This document shows, piece after piece, positions 1-8,028 of a stretch of 64,000 nt of DNA. The DNA comes from Sulfurimonas hydrogeniphila (GTDB lineage: Bacteria > Campylobacterota > Campylobacteria > Campylobacterales > Sulfurimonadaceae). Location of the stretch: NCBI RefSeq assembly GCF_009068765.1, contig NZ_CP035534.1, forward strand, positions 868,001 to 932,000, read 5' to 3'. The stretch's first letter is position 1; each line of letters opens with the position of its first letter. The translations under genes were made by a program, and so were the position numbers. The notes beneath the pieces are model-generated. The model saw only the letters and a program-made list of their open reading frames with translations, had not been told where the DNA came from and did not search any database.

Positions 1-385
1 GCTCTGTATGAAAAACAACGCCAAGGCTCAGGGCATATTCTATAAAAATCTTGGCAACACTTTTGGCTTCATTGCTCAGCGGATAGGCTCTTCCGTCATC
101 CGTTACATGTAAGAGCAGTCCGATTGATGCGGCAAATTTTTCAAACTCTTTAAATCCGAAGTTCCTGATGGCATACTCTACAAAATTCGGATTTTGAGAA
201 AAAAAATCGTTTACATGTAAATTTTTGTTTGTAATATTACAGCGTCCGTTTCCAGAGACGAGAATTTTTTTTGCCGGTTTGGTATTTTGCTCATAGAGCG
301 TTACATGTAAACCTGCTTTTGCACAAAAGACGGCACACAAAAGCCCGCTTGCACCGCCTCCGATGATTGCAACTGATTTTGCCAT
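1..385 (-). CDS. HI0933/BaiN-family NAD(P)/FAD-dependent oxidoreductase, partial (N-terminal part)
   Basis: This is the N-terminal 128 residues of a flavoprotein of the HI0933 (YhiN/BaiN) family; the rest lies beyond the left edge. The start ATG at 385 is followed at once by an FAD-binding dinucleotide loop (IIGGGASGLLCA, residues 7-18). The family motif SGNGRCNITN lies near residues 50-59. Members are FAD proteins often annotated as aminoacetone oxidases or hydroxylases; the true substrate is usually unknown. The ATG overlaps the mutS2 stop codon by one base (TAATG), so the gene is the last visible member of the murC-mutS2 operon. It carries three copies of TTACATGTAA within 208 bp, all reading Leu-His-Val. 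Confidence 0.9.
   Translation of the reverse strand, partial: MAKSVAIIGGGASGLLCAVFCAKAGLHVTLYEQNTKPAKKILVSGNGRCNITNKNLHVNDFFSQNPNFVEYAIRNFGFKEFEKFAASIGLLLHVTDDGRAYPLSNEAKSVAKIFIEYALSLGVVFHTE
103..310. repeat. Three copies of palindrome TTACATGTAA (103, 211, 301)
   Basis: Perfect 10-bp palindromes lie at 103-112, 211-220 and 301-310, spaced 108 and 90 bp apart inside the flavoprotein gene. All three are read in the frame TTA CAT GTA (Leu-His-Val). This is the densest cluster in the window. Confidence 0.9.
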
Positions 386-2619
386 TACAGATGTACTACC
401 TTTGCTCCAAATCCGCCCATATGCTGTGGGGCATCCTCAAATTTTTTCACTCGCGGGTGACGTTTTAAAAACTCTTTGACCGCATAAGAGAGTTTTCCTG
501 TGCCTATGCCGTGATAGACTATGACTTCATCCCAACCGTTGATAAGGGCGTCGCTTAAAAATTTGTCTAAGACTTCACAGGCCTCTTCGGCTCTTAAACC
601 GTGCAAGTCACATTTGAGTCCCGCTTTTTTCTCTACATGTAAGCTCAGATTTGTCGCCGGTTTCGGTTGAATGATTTGTGTAGGTTTGAGATGTTTTGTT
701 TTGACGCGAACCCGCATACCGTCCACTTCTATGGTCGCCTCGTTTTTGCCTTTCATGGAAACTATCGTTCCTTTTTGGGAATGGTATTTGACCTTGTCTC
801 CGACTTTAAACTCTATATTTCTTTTGTCCTCTTTTTGTGTCTGTTTTGGCAGTTTTTTGTTTGCTTTGTTCATCGCACGGTGAATCTCTTTGACATCGCC
901 TGCTTTTGCCGCATTTTTGGCTTCGTTTATGGCAACATCATAAGAGTGTTTGAGTGCTGCTTTTTCTTTTTCAAGTTCACGCAAAAGCTGTTCTTTTTGT
1001 TCTTTGAGGGCATGCTCTTTTTTATGAATTTCATCCAGCTTTTCATCGACTTTTTGATGTTTTTGCCTGAGTTCGCGTTCAAGTTGTGAACCGCGCTCGA
1101 TCAAGAGTGAAAGTTTTTCCGAGTTGTCGCCATAGACTTTTTTTGCCTCATTGACAATGGTATTTGAGATGCCGTAACGGCTTGCTGTCTCAAATGCGTA
1201 ACTTTTCCCGATGATGCCCTGCATAAATTCATAAGTGGGTTTTCTCTGCTCTTCATCATAAATGGCAGCCATCAGTTCCACATCATCACGGTCTGCCATG
1301 AGGGCGGCAAGGCGTTTGTGGTGGGTGGTCACAACCACTTTTTGTCCGCGTTTGATTAAATCATCGAGGATGACCTTAAAAAGCGCCGCCGCTTCATCGG
1401 AGTCTGTTCCGAGTTCTATCTCATCGACTCCGATGAGTGCTGATTTGTACTCAAATATACGGGAAAACTGCTGCATTCTCCCGGCAAAAGTCGAGATGTC
1501 GTTTTTGACATTTTGCGGATCATCTATAATGGCCTGTATCGCTTTAAAATTGCCTATATGTGACTTTGTCTCATTAAGTTTCATAGGAATAATATACTTT
1601 GCCATAAATGCAGCTGCCAATATGGACTTCAAAAGCATGGTTTTTCCGCCGGCATTGACACCCGTAATCATCAAAATATTTTTGGAAAAGTCAACATTGA
1701 TAGGTTTTGCATTATGCAAAGCAGGATGAATAAAACTGTTGAGCACTATTTTTGTATCTTTTTTGCTTTTGATGAGCTGCAGGTTTTTGCTTTTTGCAAA
1801 GAGTACCCGTGCCTGATAGTTGTCAAACTTTGTAAACTCTTTGTCTATAAAGTTGATAAAAGGCTGCAGTTCATAGAGTTTTTTTGAAAACTCTTTGGCA
1901 TATTCGTAAAATATTGCTTCACGTTCTTGCTCTATAAAACGAATCTGCTCTTTTGATTTAAGTACGCTGTCGGGTGCAACATAAAAAAATCCACCGGTAC
2001 TTCTGCCAAGTATGGCACCTTTAAGGACATGGTTAAATCCGCCACGCACAAGCAGACACTCTTCATTGTTTATAAAGTGAATCTGGGTATCGACAAGATA
2101 CCCGGCCAGTTTGGAACTCGACATCATTCTTTTGAGTGCGCCTGAGATGTTGCTTTTGTGCTCTTGTATGCGTTTACTGAGCGTAAAAAGGTTTTCATCC
2201 AGATTTTCTTCAAATTTTCCGTCATTTGTGAAATATTTTTCTATTTCCAAAAACTGTTCCGGGATGATGAATTTGTCCATCCACTCTCCGATTAGGCCCT
2301 CAAGTTCTCTGTTTTTAAAATAACGAAAATAGCGTACAATTTTTACAATCTCAAAAATCTGTTCAAAATTTAAGACACCGTGTTTTTTCAAATGTCCTTT
2401 GATTTCAAAAAAATCACTTACTTTAGGCGGGGCTTTAAACTCCAGCTTATCCAACTCTTTGATATAACGAAAATGCAGTTCCTGATCACCTTCAATGTAC
2501 AAAGAGTGTTCACGGGAAAAAAAACTTTTAAACTGTTCTATATGTTCAACTAAGTCAAGTTGGTGGATGAGGGTATCGACTCGGGAACTTTTAGCAGTTT
2601 TATTCACAACTGTCTGCAC
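385..2619 (-). CDS. mutS2: Endonuclease MutS2 / ribosome-collision ATPase
   Basis: 744 residues, slightly shorter than the usual 780 or so. The MutS-like core and helical clamp are followed by a Walker A motif (GVNAGGKTMLLKS, about residue 320), a Walker B region (GVDEIELGTD, about 398), a long charged coiled coil (about 500-600) and a C-terminal Smr domain beginning CDLHGLRAEEA (about 672) with the HGIGTGKL loop. Family members were described as anti-recombination nucleases and, in Bacillus, as a factor splitting collided ribosomes (RqcU); the sequence cannot tell these apart. The start overlaps the end of the preceding small membrane protein gene by 20 bases, which suggests translational coupling. 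A core TACATGTA lies at 634-641. Confidence 0.96.
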   Translation of the reverse strand: MQTVVNKTAKSSRVDTLIHQLDLVEHIEQFKSFFSREHSLYIEGDQELHFRYIKELDKLEFKAPPKVSDFFEIKGHLKKHGVLNFEQIFEIVKIVRYFRYFKNRELEGLIGEWMDKFIIPEQFLEIEKYFTNDGKFEENLDENLFTLSKRIQEHKSNISGALKRMMSSSKLAGYLVDTQIHFINNEECLLVRGGFNHVLKGAILGRSTGGFFYVAPDSVLKSKEQIRFIEQEREAIFYEYAKEFSKKLYELQPFINFIDKEFTKFDNYQARVLFAKSKNLQLIKSKKDTKIVLNSFIHPALHNAKPINVDFSKNILMITGVNAGGKTMLLKSILAAAFMAKYIIPMKLNETKSHIGNFKAIQAIIDDPQNVKNDISTFAGRMQQFSRIFEYKSALIGVDEIELGTDSDEAAALFKVILDDLIKRGQKVVVTTHHKRLAALMADRDDVELMAAIYDEEQRKPTYEFMQGIIGKSYAFETASRYGISNTIVNEAKKVYGDNSEKLSLLIERGSQLERELRQKHQKVDEKLDEIHKKEHALKEQKEQLLRELEKEKAALKHSYDVAINEAKNAAKAGDVKEIHRAMNKANKKLPKQTQKEDKRNIEFKVGDKVKYHSQKGTIVSMKGKNEATIEVDGMRVRVKTKHLKPTQIIQPKPATNLSLHVEKKAGLKCDLHGLRAEEACEVLDKFLSDALINGWDEVIVYHGIGTGKLSYAVKEFLKRHPRVKKFEDAPQHMGGFGAKVVHL

Positions 2620-2929
2620 TTATCATCTCTGCATAGTGGGGTGTGTTCTTTTTGCCTATGAAGGTATAGGTGCCTGTACTGAGGGAGTATATGTCTGCAT
2701 TGACATCGACGCCGTTACATGTAATCGTTTTTCCCTGTTTGTATTTTATTATTGTCTTGAGCATTTTGTCTCTTTGTGCCTGATTATATTTGTTGTAGGT
2801 AATGGCACCGAGTATGATAAAGAGCAATACAGCTCCGATAAGAAGTTTTTGCAATTTGTCAAGCTCTGTAAAGTAATGCAGGGCTGCAAACAGCAGGGTA
2901 ACTATAATTAAGCCATATATATATGCCAT
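2600..2929 (-). CDS. Small two-helix membrane protein, unknown function
   Basis: 109 residues, not recognised. The first third forms two hydrophobic helices (about residues 4-20 and 27-45) separated by a short charged loop, followed by a basic stretch and a soluble C-terminal domain of about 50 residues with two cysteines. It sits between murC (the start codon meets the murC end at 2929) and mutS2 (20-base overlap), so it is a real member of the operon. Its soluble tail contains a TTACATGTAA read in another frame (Thr-Cys-Asn). No function can be assigned; a cell-envelope role is only a guess from murC. Confidence 0.75.
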   Translation of the reverse strand: MAYIYGLIIVTLLFAALHYFTELDKLQKLLIGAVLLFIILGAITYNKYNQAQRDKMLKTIIKYKQGKTITCNGVDVNADIYSLSTGTYTFIGKKNTPHYAEMISADSCE

Positions 2930-4242
2930 TACAGTGTGCCTCTGATTTGATAGGTAATATCACCTGCACCAAAACCGATGATGAGACCTTTATCAAGTGT
3001 TTCCAAGTCTTTATTGTCTTTTATAACTTTTATAGTATTGTTACTGCGGGATATTTTGTCCGCTAGAGTAAGGTTGTAATGTTTGAAATTTTCTTGAAAA
3101 TCAATATCGCGCGGTGCTTCTCCCGCTGCCCATACAGGGAGGATGATAAGCTCGGCCGCTCCGTCAAAACATTTGATGAATTCCTCCAGATTGTCAATGG
3201 TTCTGGAGTATTTGTGCGGCTGCCAGATGGCTGTAATTTTGTCAAAACCTTTGAGCATGGCATACTCTTTGACCGATTCAAAAGTGGCTTTGATCTCTGT
3301 AGGATGATGCCCGTAATCATCTATGATAACACTGTCGTGCTCAAATCCGACAATATCAAAACGTTTTTTAATACCTTTGAAGTTTAAAATATTTTTGCGT
3401 ATATCTTCTATGGACATGGATTCATGCGCCGCAAGTATCGCGAGGGCTGCATCAATGGCAATATGCTTGCCAAATCCCCAAACATCAAAACTCCCAAAAT
3501 CACGGAAGGTAAAACGGGTATGGGGCTGATTGTTTATGAGTACGAACTCTATGTTTTGTATCTCTTTGCTGGGATAAAGCCACTTGGCTTCAACTTCATT
3601 GACCAGTGTTGCCAAAAACGGGTCTTCGGCATTTAAAACTTTGAGTGGTGCAAGATTTATGAAAGTTTTGTAAGAGTCGTAAAATCTTTCATAATTATAG
3701 TCATAATACTCCATATGCTCAGGCTCGGCATTGATGACGATGGCACAGTGCGGGTTAGAGTTTATAAAGCTTCCGTCACTCTCATCAGCTTCAAAGATCA
3801 TAACATCATTTGTTGCATCGTAACGGACGTTTGAGCCAAACTCTTTGGATTCTGCACCGATAATGGCAGAGCCGCTCATAATAGCTGAGAGAATTGCTGT
3901 CGTTGTGCTCTTTCCATGCGCTCCGGCAACAGAGTAGACTTTTTTGTCCTGCAGAATTTTAGGCAGTGCTTCACGGCGGGCAAGCACTTCTATACCTTTT
4001 TCTTTGGCTGCAATAATTTCGGGATTGTCAGGACGGATAATCGCAGAGTGTACTACCAGGTCGTGATTCGTAACAGCATCTGCAGAGTGGGGTATGGTTA
4101 CATGTAAACCAAGAGCGCGCAGTTTTTTGGTAATAACAGTCTCCTTGATGTCAGAACCGCTGACTTCATGCCCTTTGTAATGCATATACTGTGCAAGTCC
4201 TGAGATACCGATGCCGCCGATGCCGATGAAGTGTATTTTCAT
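2929..4242 (-). CDS. murC: UDP-N-acetylmuramate--L-alanine ligase
   Basis: 437 residues, the normal length. MurC adds L-alanine to UDP-MurNAc using ATP, the first step of the peptidoglycan stem peptide, in the cytoplasm. The N-terminal UDP-binding loop is GIGGIGISGLAQ (residues 6-17), the ATP-binding P-loop is GAHGKSTTTAIL (about 107-118), and the ligase motif ADESDGSF (about 152) and C-domain motif DDYGHHPTEI (about 309) are present. The ATG overlaps the stop of the upstream helical protein gene by 4 bases. MurC is placed here with an aminotransferase of the lysine/DAP pathway, which would feed the same stem peptide. Confidence 0.98.
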   Translation of the reverse strand: MKIHFIGIGGIGISGLAQYMHYKGHEVSGSDIKETVITKKLRALGLHVTIPHSADAVTNHDLVVHSAIIRPDNPEIIAAKEKGIEVLARREALPKILQDKKVYSVAGAHGKSTTTAILSAIMSGSAIIGAESKEFGSNVRYDATNDVMIFEADESDGSFINSNPHCAIVINAEPEHMEYYDYNYERFYDSYKTFINLAPLKVLNAEDPFLATLVNEVEAKWLYPSKEIQNIEFVLINNQPHTRFTFRDFGSFDVWGFGKHIAIDAALAILAAHESMSIEDIRKNILNFKGIKKRFDIVGFEHDSVIIDDYGHHPTEIKATFESVKEYAMLKGFDKITAIWQPHKYSRTIDNLEEFIKCFDGAAELIILPVWAAGEAPRDIDFQENFKHYNLTLADKISRSNNTIKVIKDNKDLETLDKGLIIGFGAGDITYQIRGTL

Positions 4243-4748
4243 GCTTTTGTGCCTTTGTCTTTCATTGTGTCGAGCAATTTTTGTGCCTCTTGCTGAAACT
4301 CGCTTATGTAAAAAGTTCCCGCTCTTTGTGTCGCTTCCAAATCTGCAACTCTGTCAAGGAAGTCATCAAAAGAAATTTTTTCCTCTGCTGCTATCCAGTG
4401 CAGTTTTAAAGCATTTGAAAATTTTTCGTCATTGCTAAGCCCGCTGAGTACCTCAAAGAGGGCAGCAGCATCATTTGCCTTACCGGCGGAGTAGTGCTCT
4501 ATCGCATATTCATACAAAGCACGCAGGGTTGCAAAATCCTGCACTTCGTTCATATCCATGGCTCTGTGGGCTTCGAGTGTTTCGGTAAGCTTTTCCAGCG
4601 CCAAATCAAGAATATTTGCATAAAAACCTTGCAGTGTTTCTTCATCGAAACTGTCATGTGCCTGCTGTTCCAAAACATAAAGTGCTGCTATGTCACCGCT
4701 TTGCTGGGCTTTGAGGATTTTTTCTTTTAACTCTTTATCTTTGCTCAT
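4239..4748 (-). CDS. Helical (TPR-like) protein of unknown function
   Basis: 169 residues, predicted almost entirely alpha-helical and acidic, with no signal peptide, membrane segment or cysteine. The Ala/Leu/Glu spacing in the central part resembles degenerate TPR helices, but no repeat is clear enough to name. It is translationally coupled on both sides: 14 bases overlap with the aminotransferase gene upstream and 4 with murC downstream. I do not recognise a family; it is likely a conserved hypothetical of Campylobacterota and may be an adaptor in envelope synthesis, which is inference from position only. Confidence 0.8.
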   Translation of the reverse strand: MSKDKELKEKILKAQQSGDIAALYVLEQQAHDSFDEETLQGFYANILDLALEKLTETLEAHRAMDMNEVQDFATLRALYEYAIEHYSAGKANDAAALFEVLSGLSNDEKFSNALKLHWIAAEEKISFDDFLDRVADLEATQRAGTFYISEFQQEAQKLLDTMKDKGTKA

Positions 4749-5889
4749 TTAAACATTCCTTAATTCTTACAAGTGCATCTTTTGTTTTTTGGGGATTCTC
4801 AACCAGTGCAATACGAATGAACCCTTTGCCCGGGTTGTCGTCTTTTGCATCTTCTCGGGCAAGATATTCGCCCGGAAGTACTTTTACATTGTAGTTTTTG
4901 TATAATCTTTTAGTAAATTCAAGCGCATCACCGACATGTATCCAGAGGTAAAATGTAGCATCAGGAATTTTTGTTCCCAATATCTCCTGGGCTATACGAA
5001 AGTTTTCCTGATAGACAGCTCTTGCTTTGGCAACATGTTCTTCATCACTCCAAGCCGCTGCTGCCGCATATTGCAGAGGAAGGGGTGAGGCACAGCCTAT
5101 GTAGGTTCTGTACTTCATATACTCTCCCAGTATTGTGGCGTCACCGGCGATAAAACCGGAGCGAAGACCAGGTGCAGAAGAACGCTTGGAAATGGAGTTA
5201 ATCACTAAAATATTTTTAAATGTATCATTGTTTACATGTAACGCGGCTTCTAGGAGTGAAGGCATCGGTCTGTTTGTATATATTTCGCTGTAACATTCAT
5301 CATTGAGCAAAACGAAATCATGTTTGAGCGCGAGTTTGACCCACTCGCCTAGTTCGTCAAGAGTGAGCGTTGCCGTAGTAGGATTGTTTGGAAAGTTAAG
5401 TATAACCAGATCACACTTTGCCAGCTCTTCTTCGTTGATTTCTGGTTTGAAGCTGTTTTTTTCACTCAAATTCAAATGTATCACTTTTGCTCGTGTCGCT
5501 GTTGCCGCACCTTCGTAGATTTGGTAAAAAGGGTTTGTGTAGGCAATAACGGGATTTTTCTTGTCAAAAAGCAAAAACTGCGGGAAGTTAAAAAGAACTT
5601 CACGCGTGCCGAATGTGGGAATGATCTGTGTATCATTGAGCTTGACACCGAATCTTTTGGAAATAAAATCTCTTTGCGCTTCTCTTAAAATCGTCTCACC
5701 GCTGGTCTTTGGATATTTTTTTAAAAGTGCAGTATTGTCAGTTAATGTTTTTTGTATAAAATCAGGTGTTTCAAACTGTGGTTCGCCGATTGTTAAAACA
5801 GATGGATAGTAGCCTTTGTTTGGTTGTATATTTTGCAGTAAATTAGTTAGTTTTTCAAATGGATAGGGTTCAAAATTCATAGTTTTCAT
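4735..5889 (-). CDS. PLP-dependent aminotransferase, probable succinyldiaminopimelate transaminase
   Basis: 384 residues, fold type I class I/II aminotransferase. The PLP-binding lysine sits in SISKRSSAPGLRSGF (Lys about 234), the substrate/PLP Asn in NFPNNPT (about 168) and the Asp/Tyr pair in NDECYSEIY (about 197). The C-terminal Arg that binds the substrate carboxylate is in FIRIALV. Epsilonproteobacterial proteins with this N-terminus (EPYPFEKL) are annotated as DapC-type enzymes of the lysine/DAP route, which fits the murC neighbour, but specificity cannot be read from sequence. ATG at 5889 and at 5880 are both possible starts. A divergent promoter region separates it from the cytochrome gene. 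Confidence 0.88.
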   Translation of the reverse strand: MKTMNFEPYPFEKLTNLLQNIQPNKGYYPSVLTIGEPQFETPDFIQKTLTDNTALLKKYPKTSGETILREAQRDFISKRFGVKLNDTQIIPTFGTREVLFNFPQFLLFDKKNPVIAYTNPFYQIYEGAATATRAKVIHLNLSEKNSFKPEINEEELAKCDLVILNFPNNPTTATLTLDELGEWVKLALKHDFVLLNDECYSEIYTNRPMPSLLEAALHVNNDTFKNILVINSISKRSSAPGLRSGFIAGDATILGEYMKYRTYIGCASPLPLQYAAAAAWSDEEHVAKARAVYQENFRIAQEILGTKIPDATFYLWIHVGDALEFTKRLYKNYNVKVLPGEYLAREDAKDDNPGKGFIRIALVENPQKTKDALVRIKECLNEQR

Positions 5890-5904
5890 CGCTTTATTAA
5901 ATTA

Positions 5905-5945
5905 AAGCTATTATACTGTACAATAACTAATAAACAATTAAGGAA
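5905..5945. promoter_or_regulatory. Overlapping divergent promoters
   Basis: ATTATA at 5910-5915 reads as a perfect TATAAT -10 box on the minus strand for the aminotransferase-murC operon. TATACT (5912-5917) and TACAAT (5919-5924) are -10 candidates for the plus-strand cytochrome gene. The two promoters would overlap, so transcription of the two units may be mutually exclusive. AAGGA at 5940-5944 is the ribosome binding site of the cytochrome gene. Confidence 0.5.
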
Positions 5946-5946
5946 T

Positions 5947-6435
5947 ATGAAAATGAAGATAGTATTATCAGTTGTACTTGCAATGTTGATTGCAGGATGC
6001 AGTGACGAGAAAAAATCTGAGAATGTATCGGCTACAGCAGAAGTTGCGAAAGAGGTACAAACGGTCCAAAAACAACCTGTTCAAACCCGACAAAATGATG
6101 CAATGCAAAAAGTTGCTGCAGTGCAAAAAGCCATTGAAACAAAGAAGCTTGTAGTGGTAGAAAAGGTAACAAAAGATGTGCCTCAGACAAAAACAGCTGA
6201 TGGTGCAAAACTTTTTACTGCTTGTTCAAGTTGTCACGGAGCACATGCTGAGAAAAAAGCTTTAGGAAAATCTCAGATAATTAAAGGATGGGACAAAACA
6301 AAAATCATAACGGCGCTCAAAGGCTATAAAGACGGAACATACGGCGGAGCCATGAAAGCTGTTATGAAGGGACAGGCAGCAAAACTTTCTGATGCAGACA
6401 TCAAAGCTTTGGCAGAATATATTTCTCAATTATAA
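5947..6435 (+). CDS. Lipoprotein c-type cytochrome (class I, monoheme)
   Basis: 162 residues. A signal peptide ends in the lipobox LIAGC (Cys 18), so the mature protein should be lipid-anchored on the periplasmic side. A low-complexity linker rich in Val, Gln and Lys (about residues 20-80) precedes a class I cytochrome domain with one heme motif CSSCH (about 93-97) and a distal Met ligand likely in the AMKAVMKGQ region. The domain ends with the usual LAEYISQL helix. Such c553-like proteins shuttle electrons between membrane complexes and terminal oxidases or reductases. It is monocistronic, with AAGGA before the ATG. Confidence 0.9.
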   Translation: MKMKIVLSVVLAMLIAGCSDEKKSENVSATAEVAKEVQTVQKQPVQTRQNDAMQKVAAVQKAIETKKLVVVEKVTKDVPQTKTADGAKLFTACSSCHGAHAEKKALGKSQIIKGWDKTKIITALKGYKDGTYGGAMKAVMKGQAAKLSDADIKALAEYISQL

Positions 6436-6517
6436 TATGTAATATTACACTGATATTCAAGTAAAGTTGGTACAATTATAAAAAGGGTACCTTAAAAAAT
6501 AGAAACGGGAAATATTA

Positions 6518-6718
6518 ATGACAATAATAGTGAATGGAAACAGTAAAGTCTTTCAAGACGGAGCAACGCTTTTGGAAATTTTAAAAGAACTTGATTTGGT
6601 TGATAAAGTTATGGCAGCGGCAGTAAACATGGAAATCGTAAAGCAAAATGACTGGGATAAAAAAGTTTTAAAAGATAATGATAAACTAGAACTGCTTGAT
6701 TTTGTCGGAGGAGGGTGA
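6518..6718 (+). CDS. thiS: Sulfur carrier protein ThiS
   Basis: 66 residues with the ubiquitin-like ThiS/MoaD fold and C-terminal Gly-Gly (ends FVGGG). The terminal glycine is adenylated and thiocarboxylated to supply sulfur for the thiazole ring of thiamine. The N-terminal IIVNG strand and the internal AAAVNMEIV segment are typical. No thiG, thiF or thiH is adjacent, and I see no TPP riboswitch upstream. The 3' end overlaps the convergent acpS gene by 33 bases. Confidence 0.9.
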   Translation: MTIIVNGNSKVFQDGATLLEILKELDLVDKVMAAAVNMEIVKQNDWDKKVLKDNDKLELLDFVGGG

Positions 6719-7069
6719 GTTTAAAAACTCTATATTGACAACACTGATGGCATAGTCTCCGTCATGTGTAATCGATAAAGCAACATCAGTAATCTTAAAT
6801 TTTTCAATGATCTTTTTTGAAAGTGCAAAAAGCGGAGCGCCTTTTTCCGATTTATAAATTCTCATATCGAAAAAAGAGCATTCGGCACCTATGCCTGTTC
6901 CCAGTGCTTTAGAAAATGCCTCTTTTGCAGCCCAGAATCCGGCTGCTGTTTTGTAGGACTTTACAAGTCTGATTTCATCTTCTGACAGAAATCTGCGAAG
7001 ACCTTTGTCGCCGAACCGCATCATCAGATGCTGCATACGTGATGCTTTTATAATATCTATACCAATCAT
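6686..7069 (-). CDS. acpS: Holo-[acyl-carrier-protein] synthase
   Basis: 127 residues. AcpS transfers 4'-phosphopantetheine from CoA to apo-ACP. The Mg-binding Asp is in MIGIDII (residue 4) and the second metal site is in WAAKEAFSKALGTGIG (Glu about 49). The C-terminal strand LSITHDGDYAISV is present. The last dozen residues beyond the core (from about 115) are encoded in the overlap with convergent thiS and may be dispensable. It lies just downstream of fliL in the same direction, with 6 bases between them. Confidence 0.95.
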   Translation of the reverse strand: MIGIDIIKASRMQHLMMRFGDKGLRRFLSEDEIRLVKSYKTAAGFWAAKEAFSKALGTGIGAECSFFDMRIYKSEKGAPLFALSKKIIEKFKITDVALSITHDGDYAISVVNIEFLNSPSSDKIKQF

Positions 7070-7075
7070 TAATTA

Positions 7076-7633
7076 TTATTGAATAACAAATTCAGTAAAA
7101 TAGATACCTTGTATTTTTCCGTCAGTAATCATAGAGTTCAGTGTATCCATAATTTGTTGTGAAACTTTTTGTTTGCCTTTTTTGGAAGAGATTTCTTCTA
7201 AAGTTTTAGAACTGAGTATTCGAATAATTCTGTCCCGAAGTACCGGTGCTTTTGAGTCAAGTTCATGACTGAGCTCGGGAGAATCAAGTTCTAAAGACAT
7301 TGTTGCTTTGAGATATCTTCTTCCTGAATCACTTTTTAAGTTAACTGTAAAAGTGTCCAGCGGATATAAGACACCGATATCACTCAGTTTTCTGTTGTTG
7401 TCAAATGAACTGCTAGATACACTCTTTCTGCTTGTATGTGTATCTGCCATTCTTTCCTGTGCCTGAGGAGCATTGTTGACTGCTGCTTCTTCATCTGAAC
7501 CCATTAACAAAAAGGCAACTACAGCACCTATGATTATGATAAGAATCAAAACAACAATGATAATAATCATCAGCAAATTACTGGATTTTTTTTCTACGGG
7601 TGCGGATTCTTCGGTTTCTTTTTCTTCAGCCAT
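7076..7633 (-). CDS. fliL: Flagellar basal body-associated protein FliL
   Basis: 185 residues. A short acidic cytoplasmic tail is followed by one strongly hydrophobic helix (about residues 21-44, Ile/Val-rich), a Ser/Thr-rich linker and the stomatin-like FliL domain (about 85-185) with the family markers YPLDTFTVNL and YFTEFVIQ at the end. FliL is a single-pass inner-membrane protein around the stator ring that supports motor torque. The gene is away from other flagellar genes, followed by acpS, an arrangement I would expect in Campylobacterota, where flagellar genes are scattered. Confidence 0.95.
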   Translation of the reverse strand: MAEEKETEESAPVEKKSSNLLMIIIIVVLILIIIIGAVVAFLLMGSDEEAAVNNAPQAQERMADTHTSRKSVSSSSFDNNRKLSDIGVLYPLDTFTVNLKSDSGRRYLKATMSLELDSPELSHELDSKAPVLRDRIIRILSSKTLEEISSKKGKQKVSQQIMDTLNSMITDGKIQGIYFTEFVIQ

Positions 7634-7697
7634 ATTTCTTCCTTGAAATTACAGTTTTATTTTTGTTAGTATATCAGAAAAATAATTATTTTTATTT

Positions 7698-7958
7698 TCA
7701 GTTAATAACTTTAACATCAAGAGACTTGATTATTTCTTCAAAAATCGGTCCGGCTTCACGATTACAGTCATCATGAAATTCAATAACCAAAACTTCTTTT
7801 CCGTTAGCGACTTTTGTTGTATATGTGTCAGGCTTGAAAGCATATTTATTGATTATTGATTCTATTTTTGCACATACATCATCTTTTTCTTTCGCACATT
7901 CGTAAGCCAGTGACAATCTTGAAAATCGTTCTTCGCTTCTAAACTCTGCATCTATCAT
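7698..7958 (-). CDS. Conserved small acidic protein, unknown
   Basis: 86 residues, soluble, with three cysteines (about residues 20, 29 and 66) in an N-terminal helical half and a C-terminal alpha/beta half (VLVIEFHDDCNREAGP). No signal peptide or membrane segment. It lies between radA (70 bases upstream) and fliL (64 bases downstream) on the same strand. The codon pattern and the conserved-looking secondary structure make it a real gene, but I do not recognise the family. Confidence 0.7.
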   Translation of the reverse strand: MIDAEFRSEERFSRLSLAYECAKEKDDVCAKIESIINKYAFKPDTYTTKVANGKEVLVIEFHDDCNREAGPIFEEIIKSLDVKVIN

Positions 7959-8028
7959 TTTTTGCCTTTTGAAAATATAGGGTTATTATACAACGAAATT
8001 ATGCAAATATAACTTTAAAATGTATAAT

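Larger units (their letters stand above)
2715..5241. repeat. TTACATGTAA copies at 2715, 4098 and 5232
   Basis: Three isolated perfect palindromes at 2715-2724 (small membrane protein gene), 4098-4107 (murC) and 5232-5241 (aminotransferase gene). The last two read Leu-His-Val and the first reads Thr-Cys-Asn. Confidence 0.9.

Noticed and set aside
667-2911. Long open frames on the plus strand across mutS2 and the small membrane gene
   Set aside because: They are antisense to genes with clear motifs, have Phe/Cys-rich composition unlike real proteins and lack ribosome binding sites.
6436-6517. TPP riboswitch or regulatory hairpin before thiS
   Set aside because: The 80-base leader has no thi-box sequence. 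A GGTAC/GTACC pair lies 13 bases apart but is too short to support a call.
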